Positions 15,835-24,220 of a DNA stretch of 64,000 nt are shown piece by piece. The position numbers and the translations under genes are program-made. The DNA lies in the NCBI RefSeq assembly GCF_000971235.1, contig NZ_BBMB01000004.1, forward strand, positions 5,123-69,122. Direction: 5' to 3'. The notes beneath the pieces were generated by a model, which was not told the DNA's origin, did no database searches, and worked only from the letters and a program-made list of their open reading frames with translations. Each line of letters opens with the position of its first letter. Within the stretch, counting starts at the first letter, position 1. This DNA comes from Demequina subtropica. Lineage in GTDB: Bacteria > Actinomycetota > Actinomycetes > Actinomycetales > Demequinaceae.

Positions 15835-16827
15835 TCAGCGCGGCGGGGCCGTCGAGGTCCTCACCACCAGGGCGGTGTCCATGCGGACGTGCTGCTCGCA
15901 CTCCTCGCCGCGCACCAGCGCGAGCAGCATGTGCATCGCCTCCGCCCCCATCTCCTGGAGCGGCTGGCGCACGGTGGTGAGGGGCACGGGCGCCGCGGCC
16001 GCCTCGGGGATGTCGTCGAAGCCGACGATCGAGAGGTCGTACGGCACCGCGAGCCCGGTGTCGAGCGCGACGTCCATCGCGGCGAGGGCCGTCGTGTCGT
16101 TCGCCGCGAAGATCGCGGTGGGCGGCTCGGGCAGGCTCAGCATCGACTCGGCGGCGAGCGCGGCGAGCTCTGGCTCGTAGTTGGTCTCGACCACCAGGTC
16201 CTCGTCGATCTCCACGCCTGCGGCCTCCATCGCGGCGCGGAAGCCCTCCTCGCGGCGGCGGCCCGAGTCGAGGTCGCGGCGCCCGCCCAGGAACGCGATC
16301 CGGCGATGCCCGAGCCCCAGCAGGTGCTCGGTCGCGAGCCGCGCGCCGGCGACGTTGTGCGAGTCGACGGTCGGCAGCGACGAGGGGCCGTAGTGGGGGT
16401 CGATCGCCACCACGGGCACGCCCGTCGCGGTGTTGAGGACGGTGGGGGTCACCAGGATCGCGCCGTCGATGAGCGTGCCGCCCAGGCGGGCGAGCGATCG
16501 GCGCTCCCAGCCGTGGCCGTGGCCGCCGGAGTGGGCGAGCAGCTCGTAGCCGGAGCCCTCGGCCGCAGCCCAGGCGCCCTTCATCAGCTCCGCCGAGAAC
16601 GGCTCGAAGCCTCCGACCAGGATCCCGAGCACGTTGGTGCGCTGGCCCCGCAGGCCCGCGGCGGAGAGGTTGCCCGCGTAGCCGACCTGGTCGATGACCT
16701 CCTGGACCCGCGCGACCGTCTCCTTCGAGACGCCGTAGCGGCCGTTCACCACCTTGGAGACCGTGGCGACCGAGACCCCGGCGATGCGCGCGACATCGGC
16801 GAGCTTGACCCGAGCGACCGGTTCCAT
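15835..16827 (-). CDS. LacI-family transcriptional repressor
   Basis: A 330-residue repressor: an N-terminal HTH (KLADVARIAGVSVATVSKVV, about residues 8-27), a hinge, and a periplasmic-binding-protein-like sugar domain with the usual VGFDDIPEA and PLTTVRQP segments. It is divergent from a sugar ABC transporter/GH3 operon and is very likely its regulator, releasing DNA when the sugar (probably a beta-glucoside) binds. The ATG at 16827 has TACGAT exactly six bases upstream (16834-16839), so a leaderless start is preferred over an upstream ATG at 16983. Confidence 0.9.
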   Translation of the reverse strand: MEPVARVKLADVARIAGVSVATVSKVVNGRYGVSKETVARVQEVIDQVGYAGNLSAAGLRGQRTNVLGILVGGFEPFSAELMKGAWAAAEGSGYELLAHSGGHGHGWERRSLARLGGTLIDGAILVTPTVLNTATGVPVVAIDPHYGPSSLPTVDSHNVAGARLATEHLLGLGHRRIAFLGGRRDLDSGRRREEGFRAAMEAAGVEIDEDLVVETNYEPELAALAAESMLSLPEPPTAIFAANDTTALAAMDVALDTGLAVPYDLSIVGFDDIPEAAAAPVPLTTVRQPLQEMGAEAMHMLLALVRGEECEQHVRMDTALVVRTSTAPPR

Positions 16828-17089
16828 GTCCGCATCGTATCCGCGTCCGGCGGGTGCGCCGCGCCGAGCCTGCGCCCCGCTGACGCATGGGTGCGAGCAC
16901 AGCGAACTGTGCTGGCGCCCCTGTGTCAGGGGGACGCGGGGAGGAAGGCGCGAGCGAGTCGGGCGCGCATGTCGCACGTTCACATCATGCCCGATGCGAA
17001 AACGTTATCGATAACGATTGACGTCGCAACGATGCCCGTGTGAGACTCACGCTGTTCGACCTGAGTCAATGGAGACGAAAGGGGACATC
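16828..17089. promoter_or_regulatory. Divergent control region of the lacI-type gene and sugar transporter
   Basis: Holds the leaderless -10 of the repressor gene (TACGAT, 16834-16839, minus strand), two small stem-loops (AGCACAG/CTGTGCT at 16896-16913 and CCCTG/CAGGG near 16918-16931), the operator palindrome at 17003-17016 and a candidate -35 TTGACG at 17018-17023 for the transporter operon. Confidence 0.5.
17003..17016. promoter_or_regulatory. LacI-type operator palindrome
   Basis: CGTTATCGATAACG is a perfect 14-bp palindrome with a central CG, the usual form of LacI/GalR operators. It abuts the candidate -35 (TTGACG) of the transporter operon, where a bound repressor would block polymerase. 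Confidence 0.75.
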
Positions 17090-18439
17090 ATGGCGAACAT
17101 GCGACGTGCCGCTGCGGGAGCGGCGATCGCGGCATCCATGGCACTGCTTGCGGCCTGCAGCTCGGATGGGGGCGACGACGGACCGACGTCGGGCGCGACC
17201 TCCGGCGGAGGCGGCGGGGACGAGCCGGTCACCCTCACGTGGTGGCACAACGGAGTGGCCGGTGACACCGGCGAGAACTCGCTCGGCGACTACTGGGACC
17301 AGGTGGCCGCCGACTACATGGCGGACAACCCGAACGTCACTATCGAGATCGAGCAGATCCAGAACGAGGACCTCCAGCGGACCCGCATCCCCACCGCGCT
17401 GCAGTCGGGCGACGCGCCCGACCTGTTCCAGCAGTGGGGCGGCGGCGAGATGGCGGCGCAGGCCGAGGCCGGCTACCTCATGGACCTCTCGGACGTCCTG
17501 AGCGATGACATCAACCGCCTCGGCGGCGGCGTGGCACCGTGGCAGGTCGACGGCGTCACGTACGGCCTGCCGTTCCAGTTCGCGGTCGAGGGCATCTGGT
17601 ACCGCCCGAGCCTCTTCGAGGAGGCCGGGATCACCGACGTCCCGACCACCATGGACGAGCTCGGCGACGCGGTCCAGAAGCTGAAGGACGCCGGCATCGT
17701 GCCCATCGCGGTCGGTGCGGCCGACGGCTGGCCCGCCGCGCACTGGTGGTACAACTTCGCGCTGCGGTCCTGCGCACAGGACGTGGTCGCGAGCGCCGGC
17801 ACCTCGCTCGACTTCTCCGACCCGTGCTGGGTGGACGCGGGCGACCAGCTGCAGGCGTTCATCGACACGGATCCCTTCCAGCCGCAGTTCACGTCGACGG
17901 TCGCGCAGACCGGCGCGACGTCCTCGGCCGGCATGGTCGCCAACGGCGACGCGGCGATGGAGCTCATGGGCCAGTGGAACTACTTCGTCTACGAGGGCTT
18001 CACGGACGGCTCGGACGAGGCGATCGCGGCGCTCCACGAGGACCTCGACTGGTTCCCGATGCCCGCGACCGACGGCGGCTCGGGCGACCCGTCCGCCGCG
18101 ATGGGTGGCGGTGACGGCTTCTCCTGCTACGTCGACGCCCCGCCGGAGTGCGCGGACTTCCTCGCGTACATCGTGAGCGACGACGTCCAGCGCGGCTACG
18201 CCGAGGCCGTCGGAGGCCTGCCGGTCGCCCCCGCGGCGTCCGACGCGGTCACCGACCCGGTCCTGCAGAAGATCGCGCAGACCACGTCGAGCGCGGCCTA
18301 CGTCCAGCTGTGGATGGACACCCTCCTCGGACCCAACGTCGGAGGCGCCATGAACGACGGCATCGTCAACATCTTCAACGGCACGGGCGACGCCCAGGGC
18401 GTGGTCGATGCGATGGTGGCCGCCGCCGCGACGTCCTGA
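17090..18439 (+). CDS. Sugar ABC transporter substrate-binding lipoprotein
   Basis: A 449-residue extracellular solute-binding protein (family 1). The signal peptide ends in a lipobox LLAAC (Cys near residue 23) followed by a Gly/Ser/Asp-rich linker. The mature part begins VTLTWWHNG, typical of carbohydrate-binding family 1 proteins, and contains the PDLFQQWGGGEM segment. It is first in a four-gene operon with two permeases and a GH3 enzyme; no ATPase gene is present, so a shared MsiK-like ATPase elsewhere is likely (inference). The ATG at 17090 follows GAAAGGGG. Confidence 0.92.
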   Translation: MANMRRAAAGAAIAASMALLAACSSDGGDDGPTSGATSGGGGGDEPVTLTWWHNGVAGDTGENSLGDYWDQVAADYMADNPNVTIEIEQIQNEDLQRTRIPTALQSGDAPDLFQQWGGGEMAAQAEAGYLMDLSDVLSDDINRLGGGVAPWQVDGVTYGLPFQFAVEGIWYRPSLFEEAGITDVPTTMDELGDAVQKLKDAGIVPIAVGAADGWPAAHWWYNFALRSCAQDVVASAGTSLDFSDPCWVDAGDQLQAFIDTDPFQPQFTSTVAQTGATSSAGMVANGDAAMELMGQWNYFVYEGFTDGSDEAIAALHEDLDWFPMPATDGGSGDPSAAMGGGDGFSCYVDAPPECADFLAYIVSDDVQRGYAEAVGGLPVAPAASDAVTDPVLQKIAQTTSSAAYVQLWMDTLLGPNVGGAMNDGIVNIFNGTGDAQGVVDAMVAAAATS

Positions 18440-18473
18440 CCTGCCCGATCCGAGTAGAAAGCGAGGCGCCCTG

Positions 18474-19517
18474 GTGACCGCACTGGAGGCCTCGGGTCGG
18501 AACGCGGACCCCGTCGTCGAGCAATCGACGGCGGGGTCCCGCCCCCCGACCCCCGCAACCGACCACCCCCGCCGCGCGAACGTCCGCAAGTGGGCCGAGA
18601 TCGCCCTCTTCGTGGGCCCCGCGCTGGCCCTGTTCCTCACCTTCGTGGTGTACCCGGTGATCTCCGCCGCGCGGTACTCGATGTACAAGTGGAACGGCGT
18701 CTCGCAGTTCTCCGACGCGGAGTTCATCGGCTTCGAGAACTACGCCCGCGCGCTGTTCGGCGGCACCAGCCCCGACACCAAGCAGGCCTTCACCACGGCG
18801 TACACGCAGCCGTTCTGGGAGGCGCTCAGCCACAACTTCGCGATCATCTTCCTGTCGCTCGCGATCCAGCTGCCCCTCGCGCTGATCGTCGCGCTCACCC
18901 TCAACCGCAAGTTCCGCGGACGCGCCTTCACGCGCGTGGTGATCTTCGCGCCCTACGTGCTGAGCGAGGTCATCGCCGGCACCATGTGGCTCATCATCTT
19001 CGACCCCAACGGCGTCGCGACGCAGTGGATGCGCGCGATCGGGCTCGATATGCCCGCCGGGGGCTGGTTCGAGGACCCCACTTGGGGGTTCTGGACCGTG
19101 TTCTTCATCATCACGTGGAAGTACGTGGGGCTCGCGATCATCCTGTTCCTCGCCGGCCTGTCCGGCGTGAGCGAGGACCTCCAGGAGGCCGCGTCCATCG
19201 ACGGCGCGAGCTGGTGGCAGATCCAGTGGCGGATCAACATCCCGCTCATCGGCCCCACCATCCGCATCTGGGCGTTCCTGTCGATCATCGGATCCATCCA
19301 GCTGTTCGACATGGTGTGGGTGCTCAACCGCGGCGGCACCGCGGGGCAGTACTCGACCATCGCGAGCTACATGATGGAGATCGGCTTCTTCCGGTCCGAC
19401 TGGGGCTACGGCTCCGCGATCGCCGTGATCATGTTCTTCCTCTCGTTCGTCATCGCGCTCGCCTACATGGCGACCATCCTGCGACGCGACAACGCGCATC
19501 CCGGAAAGGCCAGGTAG
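18474..19517 (+). CDS. Sugar ABC transporter permease (MalF-type)
   Basis: A 347-residue inner-membrane permease with six helices after a Pro-rich cytoplasmic N-terminus of about 45 residues. The EAA loop that contacts the ATPase is visible as EDLQEAASIDGASWWQIQWRI (about residues 235-255). The GTG at 18474 has GCGAGG about 8 bases upstream. It forms the channel together with the next gene product. Confidence 0.92.
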   Translation: MTALEASGRNADPVVEQSTAGSRPPTPATDHPRRANVRKWAEIALFVGPALALFLTFVVYPVISAARYSMYKWNGVSQFSDAEFIGFENYARALFGGTSPDTKQAFTTAYTQPFWEALSHNFAIIFLSLAIQLPLALIVALTLNRKFRGRAFTRVVIFAPYVLSEVIAGTMWLIIFDPNGVATQWMRAIGLDMPAGGWFEDPTWGFWTVFFIITWKYVGLAIILFLAGLSGVSEDLQEAASIDGASWWQIQWRINIPLIGPTIRIWAFLSIIGSIQLFDMVWVLNRGGTAGQYSTIASYMMEIGFFRSDWGYGSAIAVIMFFLSFVIALAYMATILRRDNAHPGKAR

Positions 19518-19521
19518 GGCC

Positions 19522-20415
19522 ATGGCCACCACACAGACGCACGATGCCCCGGCCAGGGAGCCCGGCAACGTCGAGTCGCACCGCCGCAAGGGGCTCGTCC
19601 CCGAGGGGTCGACGTACCTGGCGATCGGCATCGCGCTGGTGGGCATCGCGCTCACGCTGGGCCCGATCCTCTACCTGATCCTGGGCGGCTTCCGCACGCA
19701 GGGCGACCTCGCGTCGAACCCGACCGGGCTGCCCGACCCGATCCAGTGGCAGAACTACTGGGACATCCTGTCCGGCTCCCTGTTCTGGCATCAGCTGCTC
19801 AACTCGACGCTGGTCGCGGTGGCGACCACCGCCGCGGTGGTGCTGTTCGGGACGATGGCGGCCTACCCGCTCGCGCGCTACTCGTTCAAGGGCCGCGAGC
19901 TCATCTTCGTGGTCTTCACCACGGGCCTCATGTTCCCGCTCACGGTCGCGGTGCTGCCGCTGTACCTGCTGCTGCGCGACCTCCACATCAGCGGCCTGTG
20001 GGGCCTGGTGATCCCACAGATCGCGTTCGCGCTGCCGGTGACCATCATCATCCTGCGGCCGTTCCTCGCGGCCCTGCCCAAGGAGCTCGAGGAGGCCTCC
20101 TTCATGGACGGCATCTCCCGCATCGGCTTCTTCTGGCGGATGCTGCTGCCGCTCGCGCGGCCCGCGATGGTCACGGTGGGCGTGCTCGCGTTCATCGGCT
20201 CGTGGAACGCCTACTTGCTCCCGCTCCTGCTGCTGACAGGGGACCCGAGCGGGATGACCCTGCCCCTCGGCGTCACGACCTTCCAGGGCCAGCACTCCGC
20301 CGCGACCACGATGATCATGGCGTACACGTCGCTCGCGATGCTGCCCGCGCTCGCGTTCTTCCTGCTCATGGAGCGGCGCATCGTCGACGGCCTGACGGGC
20401 GCGGTGAAGGGATGA
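19522..20415 (+). CDS. Sugar ABC transporter permease (MalG-type)
   Basis: A 297-residue permease with six membrane helices. The EAA motif is ELEEASFMDGISRIGFFWRM (about residues 190-210). It begins five bases after the MalF-type gene and overlaps the GH3 gene by 4 bases (ATGA), so uptake and hydrolysis of the sugar are produced together. Confidence 0.92.
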   Translation: MATTQTHDAPAREPGNVESHRRKGLVPEGSTYLAIGIALVGIALTLGPILYLILGGFRTQGDLASNPTGLPDPIQWQNYWDILSGSLFWHQLLNSTLVAVATTAAVVLFGTMAAYPLARYSFKGRELIFVVFTTGLMFPLTVAVLPLYLLLRDLHISGLWGLVIPQIAFALPVTIIILRPFLAALPKELEEASFMDGISRIGFFWRMLLPLARPAMVTVGVLAFIGSWNAYLLPLLLLTGDPSGMTLPLGVTTFQGQHSAATTMIMAYTSLAMLPALAFFLLMERRIVDGLTGAVKG

Positions 20416-22730
20416 CCGCCGTGGACGCCGCACTGAGCTCACGCGTCGCCGCCCTGGTGGCGGACATGACGCTCGAGGAGAAGCTCGCGCAGATCACGGG
20501 CTTCTGGGAGGACGAGAAGGGCGACGTGGTCGCCCCGCTGCAGGGTGAGGTCTCCGTCACCGGCGGCCTCGACGAGGCCACGCGGCACGGCCTCGGCCAC
20601 TTCACGCGCATCTACGGCACCACCCCCGTGGACGCCGACGCGCGGGCCCGGGTGCTCTGGGAGCGCCAGCGCGCGCTGGTGACGGGGACGCGCCTGGGCA
20701 TCCCCGCGATCGTCCACGAGGAGATCCTCACGGGCCTGTCCGCGTGGAAGGCCGCGACCTACCCCGGCCCCCTCACGTGGGGCGCGACGTTCGACCCGGC
20801 GCTGGTGGCCCGCATGGGCGCGCTCATCGGCCGCGACTGCCGCGCGCTGGGCATCCATCAGGGGCTCGCTCCGGTGCTCGACGTGGTGCGCGACCCCCGT
20901 TGGGGCCGCGTCGAGGAGTGCATCGGCGAGGACCCCTACCTGGTGGGCGAGATCGGGACCTCGTACGTCGAGGGCGTGCAGTCCGAGGGCGTCCACGCGA
21001 CGCTCAAGCACTTCGTCGGGTACTCCGCGTCCACCGCGGGGCGGAACTTCGGCCCCGTCGCGATGGGTCCGCGCGAGCTGCGCGACATCATGCTGGTGCC
21101 GTTCGAGATGGCCGTGGTCGACGGCGGGGTGCGCTCCGTCATGCACGCCTACACGGAGATCGACGGCGTCCCTACGGCCGCCGACCCCACGCTGCTGACC
21201 GGCGTCCTGCGGGACGAGTGGGGCTTCGACGGCGTGGTGGTCGCGGACTACTTCGGCGTCGCGTTCCTCCACCTCCTGCACGGGATCGCCGGTGACCTCG
21301 AGGAGGCGGCGGCGCTCGCGCTCGCGGCCGGCGTGGACGTCGAGCTGCCCACGGGCGACGCGTACCTCGAGCCGCTCGCCGCGGCGGTGCGCTCCGGGGC
21401 GGTGGACGAGTCGCTCGTGGACCGCGCCGTCACGCGGATCCTCACCCAGAAGGAGCAGCTGGGGCTGCTCGATCAGACGTTCGAGGGTCCGTCGCCCTCG
21501 GGTGTGGTGCTCGACGGACCCGAGCACCGGGAGGTGGCGCGGCTGCTCGCCGAGCGGGGCATCGTCCTGCTTGCGAACGACGGCACGCTGCCTCTCGGTC
21601 GGCCGGACGATGCGGTGGACCCCACCGCCGCATCGTCCGGCACGGACGGCGCCGGAGCGCCGAGGATCGCGGTGATCGGCCCCAACGCGGACCGCTACCA
21701 GGCGATGTTCGGGTGCTACTCGTTCGCCAACCACGTGCTCGACAAGCGCCCCGGCACGGAGCTCGCGCTCGACGTGCCGACCGTCCTCGACGCGGTGCGC
21801 GACGAGCTCGGACCCGTCATCAGCGCGCAGGGCTGCGACATCCAGGGCTCCTCGCGCGAGGGCTTCGCCGAGGCGGTCTCGGCGGCGCGCGCCTCGGACG
21901 TCGCGATCGTGGTGGTGGGGGACCAGGCGGGCCTGTTCGGGCGCGGGACGTCGGGCGAGGGCTGCGACACCGACTCGCTCGAGCTTCCGGGCGTGCAGCG
22001 CGAGCTGGTCGAGGCGGTGATCGAGACCGGCACCCCGGTGGTGCTGGTGCTGGTCACGGGCCGTCCGTACGCGATCGGCTGGGCGCTCGAGCGGTGCGCC
22101 GCGGTGGTGCAGGCGTTCTTCCCGGGCGAGGAGGGGGCGCGCGCGATCGCGGGTGTGCTGTCGGGGCGGGTCAACCCCTCGGGTCGGCTGCCGGTGTCGC
22201 TGCCGCGATCCACCGGCGCCCAGCCCGCCGGGTACCTGCACCCGCGCCTGGGCGACGACTCGGACGTCACCAACCTGTCCTCGGTGGCGCCGCTGACCTT
22301 CGGCGAGGGCCTGTCCTACACGTCCTTCGCGTACTCAGGGCTGTCGGTGGCGGACGCCCCGACGGACGGCGCGCTCAGCGTGGCCGCGACGGTCGCGAAC
22401 ATCGGCGAGCGCGCCGGGGACGAGGTGGTGCAGGTCTACGCCCACCAGCGCCGCGGCTCGGTGACGCGACCGGTCGCGCAGCTCGTCGGCTTCGCGCGGG
22501 TGACGCTCGCGCCCGGCGAGGCCCGGCGCGTGACGTTCGAGATCCCCGCGGCGCGCCTCGCCTTCAGCGGGCGGGACCTGGTGCGCGCCGTCGAGCCCGG
22601 CGAGGTCGAGCTCTGGGTGGGGACGCCGCGCCACCGCGAGGCGGACGGCGTGGTGTCGCTCACGGGCGGACGATGCCCGGTGGACCGGGCGAGCGCGCGG
22701 AGGGTGCGGGTGACGATCGAGGGGGTGTAG
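20412..22730 (+). CDS. Glycoside hydrolase family 3 (beta-glucosidase/beta-xylosidase type)
   Basis: A 772-residue cytoplasmic GH3 enzyme. The TIM-barrel domain holds the nucleophile Asp near residue 279 (FDGVVVADYFG) and KHFVGYS; the second alpha/beta domain begins IAVIGPNADRYQ (about 418) and the C-terminal fibronectin-III-like domain begins near 660. No signal peptide, consistent with hydrolysis after import by the neighbouring transporter. Substrate is probably a beta-linked gluco- or xylo-oligosaccharide. Odd feature: residues about 398-415 are an Ala/Ser/Asp linker encoded by an inverted pair of GGACGATGCG forming a long perfect hairpin. Confidence 0.93.
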   Translation: MTAVDAALSSRVAALVADMTLEEKLAQITGFWEDEKGDVVAPLQGEVSVTGGLDEATRHGLGHFTRIYGTTPVDADARARVLWERQRALVTGTRLGIPAIVHEEILTGLSAWKAATYPGPLTWGATFDPALVARMGALIGRDCRALGIHQGLAPVLDVVRDPRWGRVEECIGEDPYLVGEIGTSYVEGVQSEGVHATLKHFVGYSASTAGRNFGPVAMGPRELRDIMLVPFEMAVVDGGVRSVMHAYTEIDGVPTAADPTLLTGVLRDEWGFDGVVVADYFGVAFLHLLHGIAGDLEEAAALALAAGVDVELPTGDAYLEPLAAAVRSGAVDESLVDRAVTRILTQKEQLGLLDQTFEGPSPSGVVLDGPEHREVARLLAERGIVLLANDGTLPLGRPDDAVDPTAASSGTDGAGAPRIAVIGPNADRYQAMFGCYSFANHVLDKRPGTELALDVPTVLDAVRDELGPVISAQGCDIQGSSREGFAEAVSAARASDVAIVVVGDQAGLFGRGTSGEGCDTDSLELPGVQRELVEAVIETGTPVVLVLVTGRPYAIGWALERCAAVVQAFFPGEEGARAIAGVLSGRVNPSGRLPVSLPRSTGAQPAGYLHPRLGDDSDVTNLSSVAPLTFGEGLSYTSFAYSGLSVADAPTDGALSVAATVANIGERAGDEVVQVYAHQRRGSVTRPVAQLVGFARVTLAPGEARRVTFEIPAARLAFSGRDLVRAVEPGEVELWVGTPRHREADGVVSLTGGRCPVDRASARRVRVTIEGV
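21602..21641. repeat. Perfect hairpin inside the GH3 coding region
   Basis: Arms 21602-21615 and 21628-21641 pair perfectly over 14 bp, with about three more inner pairs including a wobble. Each arm contains the 10-mer GGACGATGCG or its complement. It encodes a flexible linker between the two catalytic domains. Confidence 0.8.
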
Positions 22731-22731
22731 C

Positions 22732-23016
22732 TCAGCCGCTCTTGCGCTTCCGGCGCGACTGCTCGCGGAGCCAGGCGAGGTACTCCGGGTCGTCGTCGGG
22801 GGCGACGGGGCCCTTGCGCGGGTCGGGGTTGCCGCCGCCCGGGCGCAGGAGCTTGACGACGATCCACGCGAGCGCGCCCACGAACGGCAGGAACAGGATC
22901 ATCGCGGTCCACAGCGCCTTGGTGACGCCGTAGGGCTCGCGCTCGGGCCGCTGCCACACGTCGCTGAGCGTGTAGACGACCAGGCCCAGATAGACCAGAA
23001 GGGGCAGCGCTCTCAT
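22732..23016 (-). CDS. Small membrane protein, PLD nuclease N-terminal domain type
   Basis: A 94-residue protein with two transmembrane helices (about residues 3-18 and 34-58) separated by a short loop, fitting the PLDc_N (phospholipase D nuclease N-terminal) family, which is not itself catalytic. The tail is charged (Arg/Lys-rich). Function unknown. It is divergent from the DUF4229 gene across a palindromic promoter and is probably translated from a leaderless mRNA (TACGCT six bases before the ATG). Confidence 0.75.
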   Translation of the reverse strand: MRALPLLVYLGLVVYTLSDVWQRPEREPYGVTKALWTAMILFLPFVGALAWIVVKLLRPGGGNPDPRKGPVAPDDDPEYLAWLREQSRRKRKSG

Positions 23017-23021
23017 CCATC

Positions 23022-23042
23022 AAGCGTACGCCGCGTACGCTT
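23022..23042. promoter_or_regulatory. Divergent overlapping leaderless promoters in a perfect inverted repeat
   Basis: AAGCGTACG (23022-23030), a 3-bp centre and CGTACGCTT (23034-23042). Each arm supplies a TACGCT -10 element lying exactly six bases before the ATG of its gene: 23016 on the minus strand and 23048 on the plus strand. Confidence 0.6.
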
Positions 23043-23047
23043 GTCGC

Positions 23048-23326
23048 ATGGCCGTCCTCACCTACTGGAGCGCCCGCACGGGCATCTTCCTCGCCGTCCT
23101 CGGTGTGCTCTGGATCGTCCGTTGGCGGGACGTGATGGCGTTCCTCGCCGCGTTCATCGTCGCGTGGCTCGTGTCCTACCTGGTGCTTCCCGGCATGCGG
23201 GCCAAGGCGCAGGCGCAGATGGACGCCTGGATCTCCCGCAGCGAGCGGGGGCTCCGCGAGGCCGATGCCGAGGAGGATGCCGAGATCGGCGCCGACAACG
23301 ACCACGGGGCGCCCGCCGGCCGCTGA
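23048..23326 (+). CDS. DUF4229 family small membrane protein
   Basis: A 92-residue protein with two transmembrane helices (about residues 8-24 and 28-47, the second ending VAWLVSYLVLPGMR) and an acidic C-terminal tail. This is the layout of DUF4229, common in actinobacteria near menaquinone genes. Function unknown. It converges with menA, from which it is separated by a hairpin that includes both gene ends. Confidence 0.72.
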   Translation: MAVLTYWSARTGIFLAVLGVLWIVRWRDVMAFLAAFIVAWLVSYLVLPGMRAKAQAQMDAWISRSERGLREADAEEDAEIGADNDHGAPAGR

Positions 23327-23327
23327 C

Positions 23328-23359
23328 GCCCTGTGCGGCGCTGCCCTCCGCTACAGGGC
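23328..23359. terminator. Two-way hairpin between the DUF4229 gene and menA
   Basis: GCCCTGT (23328-23334) pairs with ACAGGGC (23353-23359). It spans the end of the DUF4229 gene and the menA stop codon and can serve both strands. Confidence 0.5.
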
Positions 23360-24220
23360 GATGCCGGTGGCGAGGAGCAGCCCGTAGGCGAGCCCCACGC
23401 CGCTGATGCCCTGGAACATCACGCCGAAGTTGCGGCCGGAGGCGCCCATGCGCATCCCGAACGCGATCACCACGGACGGCAGCGCCACCAGGGTCGCGAC
23501 GAGCGCCCACGGGTGCGCGAACGCGACCAGGATCGCGAAGCCGATCGGCAGCGTCACCGCGGCGGCGAAGTACTGCCGCGCGCGCAGCTCGCCCACCTTG
23601 ACGGCGAGCGTGCGCTTGCCCGCGAGGGCATCCGTCTCGAGGTCGCGGATGTTGTTGACCAGCAGCAGCGCCACGGCGTACAGGCCCACGCCGGCCGAGG
23701 CCCACACCGAGTAGAGCGTCACGGACCCCAGCTGCGTGAGCAGGGTCCCGAGCATCGCGACGGGGCCGAAGAAGATGAAGACGCTGATCTCTCCGTAACC
23801 GGCGTACCCGTAGGGCCGCGACGAGCCGGTGTAGGTCCACGCGGCCACGATCGCGACCGCGCCCACCGCGAGCAGCCACCAGATCCCGGAGACCACCACG
23901 AGCGCGAGCCCCAGCGCCGCGCCCACCGCGAACGAGGCGTACGCGGCGAGCTTCACCGAGCGCGGCAGCGCCTTGCCGGAGGCGACCAGCCGCTCGGGGC
24001 CGATGCGGTCCACGTCCGTGCCGCGGATGCCGTCCGAGTAGTCGTTCGCGTAGTTCGAGCCCACCTGCAGCGCGAGCGCGACGCCGAGCGCGAGCACTGC
24101 CGGGAGCAGCGCGAACGCGTCCTCGGCGATCGCGCAGGCGGAGCCCACGATCACGGGGACCGCGCCGGTCCACAGCGTGCGGGGGCGGGCGCCTGCCACC
24201 CAGTCGGCGGTCGTGGTCAT
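23351..24220 (-). CDS. menA: 1,4-dihydroxy-2-naphthoate polyprenyltransferase (MenA)
   Basis: A 289-residue UbiA-family membrane prenyltransferase that joins the isoprenoid chain to dihydroxynaphthoate, giving demethylmenaquinone. It begins WVAGARPRTLWTGAVPV and has the first Asp-rich motif N-Y-x-N-D-Y-x-D-G-x-x-G-T-D (about residues 56-69). About eight or nine membrane segments are visible. It overlaps menE by 4 bases (ATGA), so the two are translated together. Confidence 0.93.
   Translation of the reverse strand: MTTTADWVAGARPRTLWTGAVPVIVGSACAIAEDAFALLPAVLALGVALALQVGSNYANDYSDGIRGTDVDRIGPERLVASGKALPRSVKLAAYASFAVGAALGLALVVVSGIWWLLAVGAVAIVAAWTYTGSSRPYGYAGYGEISVFIFFGPVAMLGTLLTQLGSVTLYSVWASAGVGLYAVALLLVNNIRDLETDALAGKRTLAVKVGELRARQYFAAAVTLPIGFAILVAFAHPWALVATLVALPSVVIAFGMRMGASGRNFGVMFQGISGVGLAYGLLLATGIAL

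Noticed and set aside
16754-17014. Plus-strand open frame overlapping the lacI-type start and operator
   Set aside because: It is antisense to the HTH domain, lacks a ribosome site and runs through the operator.
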